Source: Paraburkholderia sp. BL9I2N2 (GTDB lineage: Bacteria; Pseudomonadota; Gammaproteobacteria; Burkholderiales; Burkholderiaceae). From it: a stretch of 64,000 bases of DNA. A model generated the notes under the pieces. That model had not been told where the DNA came from. It did no database searches and worked only from the letters and a program-made list of their open reading frames with translations. Positions 8,126 through 15,565 of this stretch are shown piece by piece. Each line of letters starts with the position of its first letter. Within the stretch, counting starts at the first letter, position 1. The stretch is from the NCBI RefSeq assembly GCF_004339745.1, contig NZ_SMGP01000001.1:2790001-2854000 (forward strand), in the 5' to 3' direction. Position numbers and translations under genes: made by a program.

Positions 8126-9329
8126 GATCGAGATCAATTCGCCGAAACGGCTGCGTCATCTGAAGCTCATCGGTATCGTCGCGCTGCTCGCGGCAGCGGG
8201 CATCGTGGTGAGCGGCGTTGCCAGCCGCGTGCATGCGAAACAGGAATTGACCACCTGGTCCGCCCAGCAAGCCGTGCCTACCGTAGTGGCTTACACACCT
8301 AAGCGGGACTCCGACGCGCAAGCACTGGTGCTGCCCGGCCGTCTGTCGGCCTTCGTCAATGCGCCGATCTATGCGCGGGTGTCGGGTTATCTGCATGCGT
8401 GGTACGCGGATATCGGCACGCATGTCAAAGCCGGGCAGTTGCTCGGCGAGATCGATACGCCCGACCTCGATCAGCAATTGCAGCAGGCGCGCGCCGATTT
8501 GCAAAACTCGGTGGCCAATGAAAAACTCGCGGCGTCCACCGCGCGCCGCTGGACGCAGATGTTGCAGCAGGACTCCGTCTCGCAGCAGGACGCCGATGAA
8601 AAGACCAGCGATCTCGTCGCCAAACAGGCCACCGTCGCCGCCAACGAGGCCAACGTGCGGCGCCTCGAAGCCCTCGAATCGTTCAAGCGCATTACCGCGC
8701 CGTTCGACGGCATCGTCACGGCGCGCACCACCGACATCGGCGCGCTCATCAATGCGGGCGGTGGCAATGGGCCCGAGCTGTTCTCGGTGTCCGACGCGCA
8801 TCAGTTGCGTGTCTACGTGAGCGTGCCGCAGGATGAAGCAGCCGCAATCCAGCCCGGCATGAGCGCCACGCTCACGGTGCCCGAGCGGCCGGGCGTAAAG
8901 TTCAACGCGAAACTCGTCGACACCGACGACGCCATCACGCCGTCTTCCGGCACCTTGCTGGTCCAGCTCGCGGTCGACAATCACGACGGTTTGCTGATTC
9001 CCGGCGAGTACACCGAGGTGCATTTCGCCTTGCCGACCAACGCGCACGCGTTGTCGATTCCGGCGAGCTCGCTGATCTTCCGGCAGAACGGTTTGCAGGT
9101 CGCCGTGCTCGGCAAGGGCAATCGAGCGGAGCTCAAGCCCGTATCGATCGCAACCGATCTTGGCACGCACGTCGAAATCGCCTCGGGTTTGAACGCCACG
9201 GATCGCGTAATCGACAACCCGCCCGACTCGCTCGCATCCGGCGATGAAGTGCGATTGCAGACCGGCGCGAGCGGCACGAGCGACACCGCCCTGGCCGGCC
9301 GACGCACGGCGGAGAGCACTCATGGATAA
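8115..9329 (+). CDS. RND periplasmic adaptor (membrane fusion protein, HlyD/AcrA type)
   Basis: 404 residues. A single N-terminal membrane anchor (about 17-35, LKLIGIVALLAAAGIVVSGV) is followed by the lipoyl/hairpin region (ARVSGYLHAWYADIGTHVKAGQLLGEIDTPDLDQQL, read in segments) with a long alpha-hairpin (QQARADL...QATVAANEANVRRLEAL). The beta-barrel and membrane-proximal domains follow (FDGIVTARTTDIGALI; PASSLIFRQNGLQVAVL). It bridges the permease at 4880 and the outer-membrane factor at 9322. It overlaps both neighbours. Confidence 0.93.
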   Translation: MSTEIEINSPKRLRHLKLIGIVALLAAAGIVVSGVASRVHAKQELTTWSAQQAVPTVVAYTPKRDSDAQALVLPGRLSAFVNAPIYARVSGYLHAWYADIGTHVKAGQLLGEIDTPDLDQQLQQARADLQNSVANEKLAASTARRWTQMLQQDSVSQQDADEKTSDLVAKQATVAANEANVRRLEALESFKRITAPFDGIVTARTTDIGALINAGGGNGPELFSVSDAHQLRVYVSVPQDEAAAIQPGMSATLTVPERPGVKFNAKLVDTDDAITPSSGTLLVQLAVDNHDGLLIPGEYTEVHFALPTNAHALSIPASSLIFRQNGLQVAVLGKGNRAELKPVSIATDLGTHVEIASGLNATDRVIDNPPDSLASGDEVRLQTGASGTSDTALAGRRTAESTHG

Positions 9330-10818
9330 ACGCCGTCTATGCATCGCACTGGCGGCCGCGGCGTTGCTGAACGGCTGCTCGTTCGCGCCGACTTATCACG
9401 CGCCGCCTACCAGCATCCCCACCACGTTCAAAGAAAGCGGCCCGTGGCAGCTCGCCCGACCCGCTGACCGCGTGCCACGCGATGCGTGGTGGAGCGTGTA
9501 TCGCGACCCCGTGCTCGACCATCTGGAAGAACAGGTGGCCGCCGCGAACCCCGACGTCGCCGCGGCCATGGCGCGCCACGACGAAGCCGCGGCCGATCTC
9601 TCGCAGGCGCGTTCGGGCCTGTTTCCGACCATCGGCGCCGAAGCCTCGGTCGAACGCCAGCGGCAGTCGGATAACCGGCCGCTGCGTGGCGCGGGACAGC
9701 CTGCGGTGTACGGCGCCAATACCGTCGACGTCGGCATCGCCTACGACCTCGACCTGTGGGGCAAGGTCCGCAATGAAGTGGCCGCCGGCCGCGCCGCGAT
9801 GCAGGCCAGCGAGGCCGACCTCGAATCGGTGCGTCTGAGTTTGCAGGCGAATCTCGCGAGCGCCTATTTCAACCTGCGCGGCCTCGATGCCCAGCAGCAA
9901 CTGCTAAACGATACGATCGACACCTACCAGCGCGCCCTCACGCTCACGCTGAGCCGCCACGCCGGCGGCATCGCATCGGATCTCGATGTATCGCGCGCGC
10001 AAACGCAACTCGACACCGCGCGCGCTTCCGCCGACGACATCGCCGCGCAGCGCGCGCTCTTCGAACACGCGATCGCCAGCCTGACCGGTGCGCCCGCGTC
10101 CCGTTTCACGCTCGCCGCCGTGACCGACGCTGCCTACTTGCCGTCCATTCCGACCGGCGTGCCGGCGGCGCTGCTACAACGGCGCCCCGATATCGCCGCG
10201 GCCGAACGGCGCGTCGCCGAGGCGAACGCGCAGATCGGCGTCGCGAAGGCAGCGTTCTTTCCGGACATTTCGCTCGGCCTCGACGGCGGCTATCAAAGCG
10301 ACACGCTCTCGCCGTGGCTGATCGCGCCGAACGAAATGTGGTCGGTCGGGCCGAGCCTCGTATTCACGCTCTTCGACGGCGGCCGCCGTGCGGCGATCAC
10401 CGATCGGGCCCGCGCCAAGCTCGCGGAAAATGGCGCCAAGTACAAGGCCGCTGTGTTGCTCGCCTTCCAGCAGGTCGAGGACAACCTCGCGCAACTGCAT
10501 CATCTCGGCGACGAGGCCACGAAACAGAACGAAGCGCTCATCGCTGCGCAACGCACTTTGACGCTGTCGATGTCGCGCTACCGTGACGGCGTGGTCAGCT
10601 ATCTCGACGTGGTGACGGCGCAGACTACCGAACTCGATACGCAGATCTCGGCGCTGAACCTCAATACGCGGCGTTTGCTGGCTTCCGTGGGGTTGATCGA
10701 GGCGTTGGGCGGTGGCTGGTCGGCCGACGCCGCCAGCAGCGCGCCTGACGTTCAGGCGGCGCGTGCGCAAACGCACGCGAACGCCGCTAAAGCACGCGTT
10801 ACCGACGCCGCGGGTTAA
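9322..10818 (+). CDS. RND outer-membrane factor lipoprotein (NodT/OprM family)
   Basis: 498 residues. The start at 9322 (MDKRRLCIALAAAALLNGC) has GGAGAG upstream and gives a lipoprotein signal with the lipobox cysteine at residue 19; the longer frame from 9244 would bury it. Two OEP repeats are visible (from LEEQVAAANPDVAAAMARHDEA and again from ALLQRRPDIAAAERRVAEANAQIGVAKAAFFP), typical of trimeric TolC-like channels. It overlaps the adaptor gene by 8 bp and completes a tripartite pump. A bidirectional terminator follows. Confidence 0.93.
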   Translation: MDKRRLCIALAAAALLNGCSFAPTYHAPPTSIPTTFKESGPWQLARPADRVPRDAWWSVYRDPVLDHLEEQVAAANPDVAAAMARHDEAAADLSQARSGLFPTIGAEASVERQRQSDNRPLRGAGQPAVYGANTVDVGIAYDLDLWGKVRNEVAAGRAAMQASEADLESVRLSLQANLASAYFNLRGLDAQQQLLNDTIDTYQRALTLTLSRHAGGIASDLDVSRAQTQLDTARASADDIAAQRALFEHAIASLTGAPASRFTLAAVTDAAYLPSIPTGVPAALLQRRPDIAAAERRVAEANAQIGVAKAAFFPDISLGLDGGYQSDTLSPWLIAPNEMWSVGPSLVFTLFDGGRRAAITDRARAKLAENGAKYKAAVLLAFQQVEDNLAQLHHLGDEATKQNEALIAAQRTLTLSMSRYRDGVVSYLDVVTAQTTELDTQISALNLNTRRLLASVGLIEALGGGWSADAASSAPDVQAARAQTHANAAKARVTDAAG

Positions 10819-10837
10819 GGCGTCCTACGGTATGTAA

Positions 10838-10868
10838 AAAAGTCGCCGGCTCATCACCGGCGACTTTT
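10838..10868. terminator. Bidirectional terminator between efflux operon and porin
   Basis: AAAAGTCGCCGG and CCGGCGACTTTT form a 12-bp stem with a 7-nt loop. The A-run on one side and T-run on the other let it serve both the rightward efflux operon and the leftward porin gene ending at 10916. Confidence 0.85.
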
Positions 10869-10915
10869 GCGTTTGCGCTGGGCCTCGCGTCGCGCGGATA
10901 GTCCGCTCGCTTCGC

Positions 10916-12094
10916 TCAGAACCTGTGCCGCACGCCGACGGCCACCACGGCCTGCCGGTTGTTCGAAGAGGCCGCCAGCGAATAGATCGAGGCATTGCCG
11001 AGCACCGCGATGCCGTCCGCGCCCGACACGTGCTGATAAACGCCTTCCAGATACAGATCGGTGCGGCGCGACAAGGCGTAATCCGCTTGCAGCATGAACT
11101 GATTCCATTTCGGCGAGACGCTCTTGCCCGCGTCGCTGAAATGCCCGTCGGTAAATGTATAAGAACCGCCGAGTGTAAACGCGGGCGTTAGCGCGTAGCG
11201 GGCGTTCAGCTCGTAATTGTTGAAGGTCAGCAGATCGCCGTTGAGCGTCGAATAGGCGCCGCCTTGCATGATCTGATGCGGATCGTCGAGCATCGTACGC
11301 GTGAAGACGAGGCCGACCGTCGCCGCGCCGAACGTATAGCGCCCCGCCGCGCCGAGAATGCGTTGACGCGCGCCGGTGAAGGTCGCGTCGCCGTCGCTGC
11401 TGCTCACCGCGCCACCCGTATTGGCGGGCTGATTGACGCCGCCCGGCTGGTTGATCTGCAGATACGCGACGGCCAGATTGAACGGACCGCCCGCCCACTG
11501 GGCACCGAAGCTATAGGCGTTGTTGTTGCTGAAGCCGCCCGCCGCGTTGCTGAACGCGTATGCGCCGCCTACCGTGAGACCGTCGTAGGTCGCACTGCGG
11601 AATTTCAGCGCGTTGTTCAGGCGCAGATCGTTGTTGAGGTTGTCGTTATCGAACGGGTGATCGGCGATATTGCCGCCGAAGCCCGAACCGGTCGCCGACA
11701 GCGGCGCGACGAAATCCACCAGAAAGTCGTATTGCCGACCCAACGTCACGGTGCCCCACTGCTTGCTCGCGATACCCACCCATGCTTGCCGGCCGAACTC
11801 GTCCCCGCCGTTGGAGAACTTGCCGCTGTCGATATTGAAGCCATTCTCGAGATCGAAGACCGCGCTCAAGCCGCCGCCCAGATCTTCGTTGCCGCGCAAG
11901 CCCCAGCGATCCGTGCTCACGTTGCCGCTTTCCATCATCCAGTTGCTTTTTCCGCCGGTGGCCGTCTTCTGATTGCTGATGTAGTCGAGGCCCGTATCGA
12001 GCGTGCCGTAGAGCGTCACGCTGCTTTGCGCATGTGCTGCCGCACAGAAGGTGCCGGCCAGCGCGACGAGTGTGGTTGCCAATGCTTTGTTCAT
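10916..12094 (-). CDS. Gram-negative general porin (porin_4/OmpC-like)
   Basis: 392 residues. The start at 12094 gives a 22-residue Sec signal (MNKALATTLVALAGTFCAAAHA) followed by QSSVTLYG, the classical mature start of Burkholderia porins. An upstream in-frame extension is spurious. The internal porin pattern is present (RWGLRGNEDLGGGLSAVFDLENGF, then GSAWVGI-like strand motifs), and the protein ends in the C-terminal Phe needed for BAM-dependent insertion (GVRHRF). It forms a trimeric 16-strand diffusion channel in the outer membrane. A paralogue is at 13205-14320. Confidence 0.95.
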   Translation of the reverse strand: MNKALATTLVALAGTFCAAAHAQSSVTLYGTLDTGLDYISNQKTATGGKSNWMMESGNVSTDRWGLRGNEDLGGGLSAVFDLENGFNIDSGKFSNGGDEFGRQAWVGIASKQWGTVTLGRQYDFLVDFVAPLSATGSGFGGNIADHPFDNDNLNNDLRLNNALKFRSATYDGLTVGGAYAFSNAAGGFSNNNAYSFGAQWAGGPFNLAVAYLQINQPGGVNQPANTGGAVSSSDGDATFTGARQRILGAAGRYTFGAATVGLVFTRTMLDDPHQIMQGGAYSTLNGDLLTFNNYELNARYALTPAFTLGGSYTFTDGHFSDAGKSVSPKWNQFMLQADYALSRRTDLYLEGVYQHVSGADGIAVLGNASIYSLAASSNNRQAVVAVGVRHRF

Positions 12095-12419
12095 GTTTGA
12101 TTCCGGGTAAGAGAAGGCGCCGGCCCGCGCATTGTCGGACCGATCCCGCACACCGTGCGGGTAGCCGCAATGTAGATAGACGCGGTGACACACCCGTGAT
12201 CAAAACCGGCCGTTTCATGAAACGTTTTTTATCTTCGTGACATGCATCCGGCGAATGCCTGATTCATCGGCTCACCGACGCTCGAACGGATAAATATCTT
12301 TTCATGCACACACCGCCGATCCGCTAAAGCCGGTTGACTATCCTTCTCATCAACCGATCCACGAATGCAGTGAGATTCGCGCATCGGCCCATCCAACTTG
12401 ATTTGTGAGGATTACGAAC
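12095..12419. other. Divergent promoter region of porin and DUF4148 gene
   Basis: No gene is seen. It carries the 14-bp perfect palindrome at 12211-12224 followed by six T, and AT-rich patches near 12290-12310. It should hold the promoters of the leftward porin and of the rightward small-protein cluster. Confidence 0.5.
12211..12224. promoter_or_regulatory. CGTTTCATGAAACG palindrome in porin promoter region
   Basis: A 14-bp perfect palindrome lies 117 bp upstream of the porin start and 196 bp upstream of the DUF4148 gene. Six T residues follow on the plus strand, but no plus-strand gene ends nearby, so an operator is more likely than a terminator. Confidence 0.4.
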
Positions 12420-12695
12420 ATGAAATCACTGTCGCTCGCCATCGCTTTCATCGGCGCTACCGCAACGGCTTCCGCCTTCGCTCAATCGACCACGACACCG
12501 ACTCAACAGACCGCCGCACCGTCGATGCAAGTTGCCGCGAATAGCACCTCGGCGATCAATGCCGCAGGTTCCTGGGTTCCGCCGTATGGCCAGGCCACCG
12601 GCGAAAAGACGCGCGCACAGGTCTATCGGGAACTGGTGCACGCAGAGAAGGACGGCCAGCTCGCGTATCTGAATTCGACGATTTACGCGCACTGA
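12420..12695 (+). CDS. DUF4148-like small exported protein
   Basis: 91 residues. A Sec signal (MKSLSLAIAFIGATATASAFA) precedes a low-complexity linker and the C-terminal motif GEKTRAQVYRELVHAEKDGQ, which is the hallmark of short DUF4148 proteins of Burkholderia. The function is unknown; they are periplasmic or surface-exposed. The start is the ATG at 12420 after GTGAGGATTACGAAC; the upstream in-frame ATG at 12405 adds five residues before the signal. It is 10 bp from the next gene, whose C-terminus is closely related. Confidence 0.85.
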   Translation: MKSLSLAIAFIGATATASAFAQSTTTPTQQTAAPSMQVAANSTSAINAAGSWVPPYGQATGEKTRAQVYRELVHAEKDGQLAYLNSTIYAH

Positions 12696-12705
12696 GACGC
12701 CTGCA

Positions 12706-12960
12706 ATGCTCGATCCCCGACCACGCGCCACTTTCGCGCTGCTGCTCGCCACCGGCCTCGCGGCCGCGGCCACATCGGCCGTCGCCGCGTCGCCGGTGGG
12801 CGGCGCGCTCAGCCGTTCAACGACACTGTCACCCGCTGGAAAGTGGAATTCGCCGACCGCCACGAACGCTCACGGCAAGTCACGCGCTCAGGTCTACCGC
12901 GAATTGATCAAAGCCGAGGGTGACGGTCAGATGAACTATCTCAACCAGCTCTACCGTTAA
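12706..12960 (+). CDS. DUF4148-like small exported protein (paralogue of preceding gene)
   Basis: 84 residues with a signal-like N-terminus (FALLLATGLAAAATSAVAA) and the C-terminal motif HGKSRAQVYRELIKAEGDGQ followed by MNYLNQLYR. This closely matches the end of the protein encoded just upstream, so the two look like a tandem duplication that kept the last ~35 residues and diverged elsewhere. No function is known. It is co-directional and closely spaced with a 51-residue lipoprotein gene. Confidence 0.8.
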   Translation: MLDPRPRATFALLLATGLAAAATSAVAASPVGGALSRSTTLSPAGKWNSPTATNAHGKSRAQVYRELIKAEGDGQMNYLNQLYR

Positions 12961-12992
12961 TCGCACCACCCTCTTCCTCACCGACGATATCG

Positions 12993-13148
12993 ATGACTCT
13001 TCGCACCGCGATCAAACGCTCCGCGCGCTTCGCCGCGGCCGCTGTCGCAGCCGGGCTCCTGCTATCCGGCTGCGCGACGCGCCCTTCGAGCACTGCCGAC
13101 AGCTGCGTCGGCCCACCCAGTTACTGCAACATCTACTTTGGTTCCTAA
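12993..13148 (+). CDS. 51-residue predicted lipoprotein
   Basis: The frame reads MTLRTAIKRSARFAAAAVAA, then GLLLSGCATR, then a short mature part with PSSTADSCVGPPSYCNIYFGS. The lipobox LLSG-C is ideal (Cys27), and the positively charged N-region and hydrophobic core are complete. The mature peptide is only about 25 residues and holds two more cysteines (38 and 45), possibly a disulfide loop. It lies 32 bp after the preceding small exported protein and directly before a strong terminator, so it is probably the last gene of a three-gene small-protein operon. No clear ribosome-binding site is present. Confidence 0.7.
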   Translation: MTLRTAIKRSARFAAAAVAAGLLLSGCATRPSSTADSCVGPPSYCNIYFGS

Positions 13149-13152
13149 AAAG

Positions 13153-13188
13153 AAGAGCGCGCTACCCTCGCGGATAGCGCGCTCTTTT
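13153..13188. terminator. Bidirectional terminator
   Basis: AAGAGCGCGCTA and TAGCGCGCTCTT form a 12-bp stem with a 10-nt loop, flanked by A-rich and T-rich runs. It terminates the small-protein cluster from the left and the porin gene (end 13205) from the right. Confidence 0.88.
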
Positions 13189-13204
13189 ACTGACTGCTCC
13201 GATT

Positions 13205-14320
13205 CTAGAACGAGTGCCGCACGCCGACTCGGCCGACCACCTGTTTGCCGTTGGACGACGGATCGAACCCGGCAATCTGCGCGACTGCGCCGCCGCTTGC
13301 TTTCTGCAGCGCGGCGAGTGCATACACGGCAGTACGTTTCGACAATTCGTATTCCGCGCTCAGATTGAGCTGCTGATACTTCGGCTCCTGATTGGTGGCG
13401 TGAACCCGGCCATCCGTGTAGGTGTAGCCTGCTGCGAGATTGAGCTGACTAGTCGCGGCGAAAGTGCCGGCGATTTCATAGTTCTGGAATTTGACGTCCT
13501 GACCCGCGTCGCCCTGCTGGAAATTGACATTGGTAAAGTTGCCCATGACCTTGAACTTGCCGAGTTGATACGAAGCGCCGGCGGCAAAGATGCCCTGACT
13601 ACGCGCATTGGCGAGAAAGTTGCCGTACACGGCATTGGTAAATCCCGGGCTGTTCTGATAGCTCTGAATCGACTCCTCTGGATCGTTGACACGCAAATAG
13701 CCCGCACCAATGGAAAACGGCCCATTCGTATACGCCGCCGCCGCGCTATAAGCCGCATTATTCGAAAACTGCCCTGCCTGACCGCCAAACGAATAGAGCG
13801 CTTCGCCGGTAAATCCGCCGATGGTGGGACTCTTGTACTTCACTGCATTGCTGATTGCAAAGCCGTTATCGAGGTTATCCATGTCGTTGGGATGGGAGAA
13901 ATACCAGCCACCGTAGCTATCGTTGAGCGAGAACGGTTCAATGAGATCGACCACGGGATCCCACTGCCGCCCGAGGGTGACGGTGCCGACCGTTTGACTG
14001 GCGAGACCCACATAGGCATTACGCGAGAACGCGAGCCCGCTGCCGAGACTACCGTTAGTCGAATTGAAACCGCTTTCGAGATCAAAAATAGCGGACAGTC
14101 CGCCACCGAGATCTTCTTTGCCTCTGAGCCCCCAACGGCTGCCTGCGCTCACACCGCTGGCCATCTGATAGAGACGGCTGCCGTTGACGTTGCTGGCGAA
14201 ATCGATACCTGTGTCGAGGAGCCCATAGAGCGTGACGCTGCTTTGCGCGTGTGCCGACGACGCGATACCGACGCAAAACAGTGCCCCGACCAGTTGCGCC
14301 AGCTTCATCTTCTGATTCAT
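13205..14320 (-). CDS. Gram-negative general porin, second copy
   Basis: 371 residues with a 25-residue signal (MNQKMKLAQLVGALFCVGIA, then SSAHA) before QSSVTLYGLLDTGID. Porin signatures RWGLRGKEDLGGGLSAIFDLESGF and the C-terminal GVRHSF are intact. AAGGTGATT lies before the ATG. It is a diverged paralogue of the porin at 10916-12094, sharing strand motifs but differing in loop regions, so different permeability or regulation is likely. A long intergenic region lies upstream. Confidence 0.95.
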   Translation of the reverse strand: MNQKMKLAQLVGALFCVGIASSAHAQSSVTLYGLLDTGIDFASNVNGSRLYQMASGVSAGSRWGLRGKEDLGGGLSAIFDLESGFNSTNGSLGSGLAFSRNAYVGLASQTVGTVTLGRQWDPVVDLIEPFSLNDSYGGWYFSHPNDMDNLDNGFAISNAVKYKSPTIGGFTGEALYSFGGQAGQFSNNAAYSAAAAYTNGPFSIGAGYLRVNDPEESIQSYQNSPGFTNAVYGNFLANARSQGIFAAGASYQLGKFKVMGNFTNVNFQQGDAGQDVKFQNYEIAGTFAATSQLNLAAGYTYTDGRVHATNQEPKYQQLNLSAEYELSKRTAVYALAALQKASGGAVAQIAGFDPSSNGKQVVGRVGVRHSF

Positions 14321-14825
14321 GAATCACCTTCCATTTAATTTAGGATGCCTGAAAATAGCGACCGCTTTGCAATGGATGCAGCCACGAGACGAATATATCC
14401 AGATCAGAAAACACCACCCCCGCAAGACAGACTTTCAATAAATGCGTTGGATTTTCATGCCCCGATCATTGACGGGAGTACATGAACGGGTCGTAGAAGC
14501 AGAGGGAACGAGAGAGAAGTAAGAAAAAGCAACGAACGCGTCCGCCAACGCGGACGCAGAAAGAAATGGTTTAGAAGAAGTACCGCGACGGCGCGCGCAG
14601 CGCCGCCGGAAGAATGACTGCTGTGTCACGAACGCGGAATGGGCGAGAGCACAGATTCCAGATGCGCCACTACCGTAGCTGCGCGGGGGACCCGCTTAAA
14701 GGCTAGCGGTGTAAAGCCGCTTTCTTTGCCTACTTTCTTTGCGGCAAGCAAAGAAAGTAGGTGCCGCCCCGCACAGGGGCAACACTAATAGACCACCACG
14801 AATAGAAGAAACCCCAAACAGAAAA
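14321..14825. other. Porin upstream region with hairpins and repeat element
   Basis: No gene is convincing. The left part should hold the porin promoter. A hairpin (GCGTCCGC/GCGGACGC, 4-nt loop, 14538-14557) sits in the middle. The right end carries the palindromic repeat element (14690-14790), directly next to the end of the degenerate response regulator gene. Confidence 0.5.
14690..14790. repeat. Two-hairpin intergenic repeat element (Paraburkholderia-type)
   Basis: CCTACTTTCTTTGC (14729-14742) and GCAAAGAAAGTAGG (14748-14761) form a perfect 14-bp stem with a 5-nt loop. A smaller stem follows at once (GCCCC-GCACA-GGGGC, 14766-14780). The flank GGGGGACCCGCTTAAAGGCTAGCG also matches what I recall of a repeat common between genes in Paraburkholderia genomes. 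That recognition is memory, not a search. Only one copy is in this window. It could act as a terminator for the leftward gene ending at 14826. Confidence 0.65.
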
Positions 14826-15530
14826 CTAAACACCAACCGAAACCTGATACCCAAACCGACTAACCGTCTCAATCCGAACCTCAGGCAAATCACCCAAAAG
14901 TTTCCTCCTCAACCGAGAAACAACCAGATTGACACTAGAAGGATCGACATCTTCCTTCTCCGGCCAGGCATACCGAATAAGCTGATCCCGCGCCACAGGC
15001 GCATTAACCTGCTTGATCAGACACTCGAGCAAAAGAAACTCTCTACGAGTGACCCCAACCCTGCGCCCACCAAAAACAAGCTCCCGAGTAGCGGTATCCA
15101 AAGAGGGCTCATCAACCGAGGAAAAAAAAGAAGAAGGACCCGAGCCCCCAACAACTGCTCGCCCTATTCCGATGCGCTGCAAAGCCTGCATCCGCTCATG
15201 CATTTCAATAAACGAGTAAGGCTGGCAGAAGCAAGCATCCGCGCCGGCGCGCAAAACTTTGGTGCGATCCTGCGCCGTAGCCGCGCCCAGTACAGCTACA
15301 ATCGCCGCCCCACTCCCAGCCGAAGCAAACTTGACAACAAATTCCAGCAACGCAGAATAAAACCCCACCTCCAACACCATCAAAACGATCGCATCAAACG
15401 GTTCCTGAGCCGCGAGAAAGACCCCATCCCGCAGATCATCAGCTCGCTGCAAACTATGTGCGCTCTCCTGAAGCGCCTTGAAAAGCCACGCAGCTTCCGG
15501 ATGAGAAGGTCCCACGAAGAGAACGCGCAT
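14826..15530 (-). CDS. Response regulator with degenerate (pseudo-)receiver and OmpR-type DNA-binding domain
   Basis: 234 residues. The C-terminal half (about 140-234) is a sound OmpR winged helix (GVTRREFLLLECLIKQ, SSVNLVVSRLRRKLL, ending ETVSRFGYQV). The N-terminal 120 residues fold like a receiver (VLFVGP at strand 1; RAGADACFCQPYS near the end) but every phosphorylation residue is gone: Pro-Ser at the acidic pair (8-9), Met51 at the phosphoacceptor, Gln103 for Lys. Codon choice is unlike its neighbours, with many A/T-ending codons and a G/T-rich coding strand. It lies 35 bp after the histidine kinase gene, so it is probably in one operon with a normal regulator-kinase pair. It probably binds DNA without phosphorylation. 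Confidence 0.85.
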   Translation of the reverse strand: MRVLFVGPSHPEAAWLFKALQESAHSLQRADDLRDGVFLAAQEPFDAIVLMVLEVGFYSALLEFVVKFASAGSGAAIVAVLGAATAQDRTKVLRAGADACFCQPYSFIEMHERMQALQRIGIGRAVVGGSGPSSFFSSVDEPSLDTATRELVFGGRRVGVTRREFLLLECLIKQVNAPVARDQLIRYAWPEKEDVDPSSVNLVVSRLRRKLLGDLPEVRIETVSRFGYQVSVGV

Positions 15531-15565
15531 TCACGCCCCCGCAAGAACAAGAAAAGAAATCAGGC

